This document shows positions 59,214 to 64,000 of a stretch of 64,000 nt of DNA, one piece after another. The notes beneath the pieces were generated by a model. The model worked only from the letters and a program-made list of their open reading frames with translations. It was not told where the DNA came from and did no database searches. Each line of letters starts with the position of its first letter. Within the stretch, counting starts at the first letter, position 1. Source of the DNA: JAOSJL01 sp963704035 (lineage in GTDB: Bacteria; Actinomycetota; Acidimicrobiia; IMCC26256; JAOSJL01); contig CAVPGR010000002.1 in NCBI GenBank assembly GCA_963704035.1, forward strand, positions 372,001-436,000, given 5' to 3'. The position numbers and the translations under genes are program-made.

Positions 59214-59999
59214 CTATCGAAGTTCGTCGGCGTAGGTGTCGGTGCCGGGAATCGTCCGCAGGAACGGCGACGCGAACACGATCTCGCCGAGTCCTCTCGC
59301 CGCCAGGTCGTCGCCGAGGGTCATGAAGTGCTCGTCGAAGGCTGCGAGCGGGTCGCCGGCGATGAACGCCAGCTGGATGAAGCGGTCGCGTCCGACGTCG
59401 CCCTTGACGTCCTCCGGCACATCGTCGGGAAGCGGGATGGGTGTGAAGGTCGCGACGAGCTCGGCCGGAGCAGGTCGCTCGCCGAACCACTCGTCGAGCT
59501 CGACGAGAGCGTGCCCCTCGGCGATCTCGCCCACAACAGCGACGATCCCCGGAAAGCAGCGGTCGAGTGCCAACTCCACCGGCATGCCATCGGGTACGGG
59601 TGTGCGCTCACCGTGGAACCGGTACATCAGCGTGTGCACGTGCTCGCGGTGCTCGAACATGCGGTCGTCGGCGTGGAGGCGGTGGACCTGGTCGGTTCCC
59701 CACTGGATCCACGAGCCGAAACGACCGCGCAGGATCCAGTAGAGCGCCAGGTACGACCCCGCCGATGGATCGTCGGTGAAGGAACTGGTCGCGGGGTAGC
59801 GGCGGTCCTTGCAGGCCTTGGTCGCCACGAAGCGTCCGCCGGCGAAGCAGTCGGCACCGATCATGCACCCCGCATAGAAGTGGTCGCGCTCGTACCAGCG
59901 GTTGTAGGCGACCTCGTGTCCTTTGTGGGGCTCCACGAGCGTGAACAACATGCCGCCCAGTCGGATGGGCTTGGTCGTCTCGTTGGTCGTGTCGGCCAT
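59214..59999 (-). CDS. Conserved hypothetical protein, alpha/beta-barrel (EthD-like) candidate
   Basis: 261 residues from ATG 59999 with GGGAG seven bases upstream. RLGGMLFTLVEPHKGHEVAYNRWYERDHFYAGCMIG resembles the first half of a dimeric alpha/beta barrel domain (beta strand, then an Asn-x-Trp-x-Glu-x-Asp-His helix). Later segments ALVELDEWFGERPAPAE and FIAGDPLAAFDEHFMTLGDD could be a second such half. It is not a named family for me. It sits convergent to the LLM cluster, 31 bases away, and such proteins often accompany monooxygenases. It ends the group with the kelch protein upstream on the same strand (43-base gap). Confidence 0.65.
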   Translation of the reverse strand: MADTTNETTKPIRLGGMLFTLVEPHKGHEVAYNRWYERDHFYAGCMIGADCFAGGRFVATKACKDRRYPATSSFTDDPSAGSYLALYWILRGRFGSWIQWGTDQVHRLHADDRMFEHREHVHTLMYRFHGERTPVPDGMPVELALDRCFPGIVAVVGEIAEGHALVELDEWFGERPAPAELVATFTPIPLPDDVPEDVKGDVGRDRFIQLAFIAGDPLAAFDEHFMTLGDDLAARGLGEIVFASPFLRTIPGTDTYADELR

Positions 60000-60042
60000 C
60001 GGCGCTCCCCGTCGGTGCCGATGTTCTACCAGCACGGCCGTT

Positions 60043-61497
60043 CTATCGGCATCGCCGAGTTGAGCTGACCGACGCCCGAACGAGCACGCCACCCGAAATC
60101 ACGCCGAGAGCTGCGAGGCCACCGAGCACTCCAGGAGACAAACCAGGACCGGTGGCCGGCAGTGTCGCACCGGTCGTTCCGAAGGCGGTGCCCGACGATC
60201 CTGTTCCGTCAGAACCGCCACCACTGCCATCGCCGGTTCCATCGCCGGTTCCGTCGCCATCGCCCCCGCCTCCGGGATTGTCGGGGTTCGGCGGGGCCGG
60301 AGGACCGGGCGGCGACGGCGGCTCCGGCGGGTCGGGTGGCACGGGCGGAGCGTTGCCGCACATGGAGCCAGCAGGGAGATCCCAGCCCCCGAGCAGCGAC
60401 TCGACGGTCAGGGAGCCGTCCTCCACGAACTGAACACCCACGAGGACGGCCGTCGCCCCGCCGATGCTCGCGCCGTTGGGGAAGGTCACTCCGCAGCTGT
60501 TGTCGAAAGTCTGGAGCTGGCTCCAGCCCCTGCCGTCCCAGTACCAGGTGTCGCCGCGGGGCCCCGCGTCGGGCGGGGGCGGTTCCACCCCGAGCACACC
60601 GCCACCCACGAGCAGCGCACCCGGGGGTGAGGCGTTGGGAAGGGAGACGAGCGATCCGTAGATCCGACGTGTCGGCCCACACGGTGTGGCGATGTCGCTT
60701 CCACACACCTGCGTCCAGGTCTCGGCCACCGGATCGAACGTCCACGTGTCGTCGAAGTAGGTGTCTGCCGGTCCGTAGCCCTGGGATCCGCCGTACATCA
60801 CGAACTGGGTGCCGTCCCAGGCGATGCTCGCACCCCAACGACCGTCGGGACCGCACGGGTCGGCGACGTCGGTGCCGCAGATCTGTGTCCAGCTTCCGGT
60901 TCCGGAGTCGTAGCGCCACGTTCCGTCGGGAAACAGATCACCGCCGTCGAGAGTTGCTCCTCCGAACATGATGACGTGCGAGAGGTCCGCGCTGCTGCCC
61001 ATCGCCGGTCCCGAGCGCCTACCCGGTGCGCATCCGTCGCAGACCTGCGTCCAGGACGCGCCGTCCCAGTTCCACGTGTCGTCGTCCATCGACCCGGGAC
61101 CGCCGCCGTCATCACCGACGCCGACGGGTGAGCCGCCGTAGAGAATGACGCCGGCCGAGGTCGGGGTCATCCCGGCGGCCGAGCGCGGCCCGGGTGCACA
61201 GGGGCTGTCGGCGCCTGACACCGTCGTCCCGCAGATCGCGGACCACGACCCGTTGTAGAGCCACATGGCTCCGGAGGCCGGGGAGCCGTTGGGCAGACCC
61301 GGCATGTCGCCGCCGTAGAAAACCGTGCCCGAAGCGTCGGGCGTGCTGCTGGCGGCACGCCAGATCGTGGCGTCATCGACGAGCTCGGGGGGTGTACCGG
61401 GTGGGGCGTAGTCCCAGTCGGCGGCTACAGCAGGCGAGGCGAAGAGCGCCGTGGCGACGATGGCCGCAGCCAGAAGTGTCCAGTATCGAGAACGCAT
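60043..61497 (-). CDS. LPXTG-type cell-surface kelch-repeat protein
   Basis: 484 residues from ATG 61497. Signal peptide MRSRYWTLLAAAIVATALFASPAVAA (about 1-26). Five kelch-like repeats span about 30-350, each with a Tyr/Phe-Gly-Gly turn and W-x-Q-I/V-C (VILYGGSPVGVGDD, SWTQVCDGCAPGRRSGPAM, VIMFGGATLDGGD, FVMYGGSQGYGPAD, WTQVCGSDIATPCGPTRR). A Pro-rich stretch (about 378-400) and a Gly/Asp/Ser stretch follow. The C-terminus has LPATG at 446-450, a hydrophobic segment and RRCR. That is a sortase cell-wall sorting signal, so the propeller would be displayed outside the cell. Adhesion or carbohydrate contact is possible. Confidence 0.82.
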   Translation of the reverse strand: MRSRYWTLLAAAIVATALFASPAVAADWDYAPPGTPPELVDDATIWRAASSTPDASGTVFYGGDMPGLPNGSPASGAMWLYNGSWSAICGTTVSGADSPCAPGPRSAAGMTPTSAGVILYGGSPVGVGDDGGGPGSMDDDTWNWDGASWTQVCDGCAPGRRSGPAMGSSADLSHVIMFGGATLDGGDLFPDGTWRYDSGTGSWTQICGTDVADPCGPDGRWGASIAWDGTQFVMYGGSQGYGPADTYFDDTWTFDPVAETWTQVCGSDIATPCGPTRRIYGSLVSLPNASPPGALLVGGGVLGVEPPPPDAGPRGDTWYWDGRGWSQLQTFDNSCGVTFPNGASIGGATAVLVGVQFVEDGSLTVESLLGGWDLPAGSMCGNAPPVPPDPPEPPSPPGPPAPPNPDNPGGGGDGDGTGDGTGDGSGGGSDGTGSSGTAFGTTGATLPATGPGLSPGVLGGLAALGVISGGVLVRASVSSTRRCR

Positions 61498-61623
61498 CGT
61501 TGGTCCGTGTCCGGGGTCTGAGTCTCCCTATCGGCCGCTCGTCGCCGGGTCTGAACGAAGCAGATCTCCGAGTGAATCACGACGGGGACGCCATGCCCTT
61601 GGAGTGGGATCGGGGCACTGCGT

Positions 61624-61629
61624 TAGATT
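61624..61629 (+). promoter_or_regulatory. -10-like TAGATT upstream of the SDR gene at 61680
   Basis: TAGATT lies 50 bases before GTG 61680; TTGGAG upstream could serve as a -35 with a long (19-base) spacer. Confidence 0.3.
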
Positions 61630-61679
61630 CGGCCGCTCGGACAGGCGGCAACGGCGGACGAACCGGATCGAGAGGGCTT

Positions 61680-62453
61680 GTGAGACGTTTCGAGCAGGAT
61701 GTGGCGATCGTGACCGGCGCGGGGTCGGGACTGGGTCGGGCCACCGCGATGCTCCTGGCGTCAGAGGGCGGGAAGGTCGCGTGCCTCGACGTTGTCTCCG
61801 ACGCAGCGGAGAAGACCCAACGCGAGATCGCCGAAGCGGGTGGCACGGGTCAGGCCGTGGTCGTTGATGTCAGCGATCCCGCGTCGGTGGCGGCGGCCAT
61901 CACCACCGCGGTGTCGAATCTCGGTCGCCCGACGATCGTCGTCAACGTTGCGGGGATCGGTCGGTTCGAGCATACGGTCGATGTGAGATTCGACGACTGG
62001 TCGCGGATCCTCGGCGTCAACCTCACGGGCACATTCCTCGTGGCCCAGGCCGCGTTGCCACATCTCCTCGAGGGGGGAGGCACCATCATCAACATCGCCT
62101 CGAACGCGGGTCTCATGGGCCAGAAGTACTCGGCCGCCTACTGCGCGTCGAAGGGTGGTGTGGTCAATCTCACGCGTGCACTGGCGATCGAGTACCAGGA
62201 CCGCGGAGTCCGCGTGAACTGCGTCGCCCCCGGTGGGATGGACACGCCGATGGTCATGTCCGAGGATTCGGGATTCCAACCTCCGGCGGGTGTCGACCTC
62301 GACCAGTTCGTACAGGAGTTCGCCCGCGTGATGAGTCCCTTCGGCAACGCCACCCCCGAGGAGGTGGCCACGCTCATCGCCTACGTGGCTTCCGAGGACG
62401 CGCGCTACATGTCTGGCTCGATCGTGTCGATCGACGGCGGCATCACAGCTTGA
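61680..62453 (+). CDS. SDR-family oxidoreductase
   Basis: 257 residues from GTG 61680, with GAGAGGG just upstream; earlier in-frame codons run antisense through the kelch gene and are rejected. VAIVTGAGSGLGRATAMLLA is the cofactor motif, VNVAGIGRF replaces the usual NNAG, with the Ser in NIASNAGLMG and YCASKGGVVNLTRA (Tyr-x-x-x-Lys). RVNCVAPGGMDTPM and SGSIVSIDGGITA end the fold. Similar to 3-oxoacyl-reductase-like and steroid-type SDRs. The CoA ligase starts 66 bases downstream, suggesting a shared pathway. Confidence 0.9.
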   Translation: MRRFEQDVAIVTGAGSGLGRATAMLLASEGGKVACLDVVSDAAEKTQREIAEAGGTGQAVVVDVSDPASVAAAITTAVSNLGRPTIVVNVAGIGRFEHTVDVRFDDWSRILGVNLTGTFLVAQAALPHLLEGGGTIINIASNAGLMGQKYSAAYCASKGGVVNLTRALAIEYQDRGVRVNCVAPGGMDTPMVMSEDSGFQPPAGVDLDQFVQEFARVMSPFGNATPEEVATLIAYVASEDARYMSGSIVSIDGGITA

Positions 62454-62519
62454 CGGGTGTCGCCACCGGCGCAACGGCAACTACCGGCGCGCCTGCACCG
62501 TGAGACGAAGGAGGACCCG

Positions 62520-64000
62520 ATGATCGACGACGCCCGTACTCTCTGGGATCTGATCGAACGTCGCGCCGATCTCACTCCCGACGGTGTCTTCGCCGTGGAC
62601 GAGGCCGAACGCACGGTCACGTTCGTCGAATACCGCGACGCAGCAGAGCGCGCCGCCGCGGGGTTGCAGGCGCACGGTGTGGCAGAGGGAACGGCGGTCT
62701 CGTGGATCCTCCCGACGTGGATCGAGTCTGCCGTGCTGGTCGCGGGCCTCTCGCGCCTCGGGGCCGTCCAGAACCCGATGCTGCCGATCTACCGGGAGCG
62801 GGAGGTCGGTTTCATCACGCGCCAGACGGGCGCGCGCCTCCTCATCTGCCCGTCGGAGTGGGCGGGATTCGACTTCGAAGCCATGTGCCGTGGCGTCGCC
62901 GCCGACGTCGACGGTCTCGACGTGCTCGTCGCCGACAGAGCCCTTCCCGAGGGCGACCCCGCCACGCTGCCGGAGCCGCCGACCGGCCAGGATTCCCGCG
63001 ACGACGATTCCGTGCGCTGGGTGTTCTACACCTCGGGCACGACCGCCGACCCCAAGGGTGCCCGGCACACCGATCGCAGCGTCATGCACTCGGCTTACGC
63101 CATGGTGAAGGCGCTCGAGCTCACCCCCGATGACCGCAACGCCCTCGTGTTCCCGTTCACCCACATCGGTGGCATCGGATGGCTCGACGCCGGGCTCATG
63201 GTGGGCTTCCCGCAGATCGTGATCGAGGCGTTCAACCCGGCCACGACCATCCCTGTGCTCCAGCGCGAGGGCGTCACGATCGCCGGTGCCGGCACACCGT
63301 TCCACATGGCCTATCTGGCGGCGCAGCGCGAGACACCCGACGCGCCGTTGTTCCCGAACGCCCGCGCGTTCCCCGGTGGCGGCGCCGCCAAGCCGCCACA
63401 GCTCCACGGCGAGGTCAAGGCAGAGCTCGGTGGCGTGGGTGTCGTCTCGGGTTACGGGCTCACGGAGTGCCCGATTCTCGCCATGGGGTCGATCCGCGAC
63501 TCCGACGAGAAGCTCGCCACCACCGAGGGCCGACCCACCCCCGGTGTCGACGTCCGCGTCGTCACGCTCGAGGGCGCCGAGGCCGAGGCCGGTCAGGAGG
63601 GGGAGATCCGGGCCCGTGGGCCTCAGCTGTTCCGGGGCTACCTCGACTCCTCGCTCGACGCCGACGCCTTCGACGAGCAGGGATACTTCCGCACCGGCGA
63701 CCTGGGCAACCAGGACGACGGGGGCTACATCACGATCACGGGCCGCGTGAAGGACATCATCATCCGCAAGGGCGAGAACATCTCCGCCAAGGAGGTCGAG
63801 GACCTGCTCTTCGAGCACCCGGCCATCGCGGATGCTGCCGTGATCGGCCTTCCCGACCCGAAGTCCGGCGAACGGGCATGTGCCGTTGTCGTCGTAGCGG
63901 AAGGCGCCGAGATGCCGACGTTGCAGGAGTTGTTCGACTTCCTCACCGGAGCCGGGTTGATGGTCCAGAAGGTCCCGGAGCAGATCGAGGTCGTCGACAC
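62520..64000 (+). CDS. AMP-dependent acyl-CoA synthetase/ligase (partial, cut by window end)
   Basis: 493 codons are visible from ATG 62520 with GAAGGAGG upstream; no stop before 64000. ANL motifs: WVFYTSGTTADPKGARHTDR (P-loop), FTHIGGIGWLDAGLMVG, AGAGTPFHMAYLAAQRE, GVVSGYGLTECPILAMGS (A5), GEIRARGPQLFRGYLDSSLD, YFRTGDLGNQDDGGYITITG, RVKDIIIRKGENISAKEVED and GLPDPKSGERACAVVVV. The catalytic Lys region lies beyond the edge. Expected full length is about 520-540. It probably activates a fatty or aromatic acid for the adjacent SDR pathway. Substrate unknown. Confidence 0.9.
   Translation, partial: MIDDARTLWDLIERRADLTPDGVFAVDEAERTVTFVEYRDAAERAAAGLQAHGVAEGTAVSWILPTWIESAVLVAGLSRLGAVQNPMLPIYREREVGFITRQTGARLLICPSEWAGFDFEAMCRGVAADVDGLDVLVADRALPEGDPATLPEPPTGQDSRDDDSVRWVFYTSGTTADPKGARHTDRSVMHSAYAMVKALELTPDDRNALVFPFTHIGGIGWLDAGLMVGFPQIVIEAFNPATTIPVLQREGVTIAGAGTPFHMAYLAAQRETPDAPLFPNARAFPGGGAAKPPQLHGEVKAELGGVGVVSGYGLTECPILAMGSIRDSDEKLATTEGRPTPGVDVRVVTLEGAEAEAGQEGEIRARGPQLFRGYLDSSLDADAFDEQGYFRTGDLGNQDDGGYITITGRVKDIIIRKGENISAKEVEDLLFEHPAIADAAVIGLPDPKSGERACAVVVVAEGAEMPTLQELFDFLTGAGLMVQKVPEQIEVVD

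Noticed and set aside
55207..59490. A 1427-codon open frame on the minus strand.
   Set aside because: It runs antisense through the ALDH and three LLM genes. The sense strand has clear family motifs; the antisense product is low-complexity and matches nothing. Long antisense frames are expected at this GC content.
1..64000. tRNA, rRNA, riboswitch or prophage genes.
   Set aside because: The intergenic gaps are short, and no cloverleaf, conserved aptamer, integrase or structural phage gene was recognised by eye. A covariance-model search would be needed to exclude small RNAs.

Overview
The window is GC-rich with many GTG starts. It is packed with lipid and acyl-CoA catabolism genes and F420-type enzymes (four luciferase-like oxidoreductases and one Ddn-family protein), plus Ku with a LigD-type polymerase and actinobacterial DUF4333-like and MMPL proteins. 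This points to an actinobacterium with a large catabolic genome, most likely of the Acidimicrobiia type; that placement is inferred from gene content only. I found no rRNA, tRNA, CRISPR array, transposase or phage gene. No gene-free stretch exceeds 300 bases; the longest is 54240-54510 and holds an operator-like promoter.

Layout. 1-4044 (minus): partial MBL hydrolase, zinc alcohol dehydrogenase, SDR, and an alkyl-sulfatase-like MBL enzyme. 4139-8816: a TetR regulator with a FadD19-like acyl-CoA synthetase (plus), facing a FadE29/FadE28-like acyl-CoA dehydrogenase pair (minus). Together these resemble a steroid side-chain activation and dehydrogenation set, with KstR-like palindromes next to them. 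8947-15883: AlkA-type glycosylase, membrane beta-propeller, frameshifted sugar MFS porter, a tandem amidohydrolase pair, subtilase and EthD protein. 16040-20905: SDR-SDR-ACAD-ACAD operon (both ACADs frameshifted) and aat. 20865-26510: MMPL exporter, LLM oxidoreductase, membrane-anchored HTH protein, thiolase. 26514-28722: LigD-type polymerase, Ku, Ddn-like protein. 28781-33862: sulfotransferase, HEXXH protein, hexapeptide acyltransferase, DUF4333-like protein, haloalkane-dehalogenase-like hydrolase, membrane protein.

34051-50867 is the most striking block. Three tandem copies of one substrate-binding lipoprotein, all 440 aa and about 95% identical by eye, each have their own promoter-like leader. 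They are followed by two branched-chain-amino-acid-type (HAAT) ABC systems. The first has a fused LivH-LivM permease; the second has a LivH-LivM-LivF triple fusion. A CoA ligase and a cysteine-less isochorismatase-like protein lie between the two systems. The arrangement suggests uptake of an organic acid followed by CoA activation; the substrate is unknown.

50897-64000: CPA1 antiporter, amidohydrolase, SGNH-like lipoprotein, an aldehyde dehydrogenase with three LLM proteins behind a promoter that carries a perfect KstR-type box, an alpha/beta-barrel-like protein, an LPXTG kelch surface protein, an SDR, and a CoA ligase cut by the window end.

Six otherwise well-conserved genes each carry one single-base indel. 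These may be assembly errors or early pseudogenes, and the sequence alone cannot decide.
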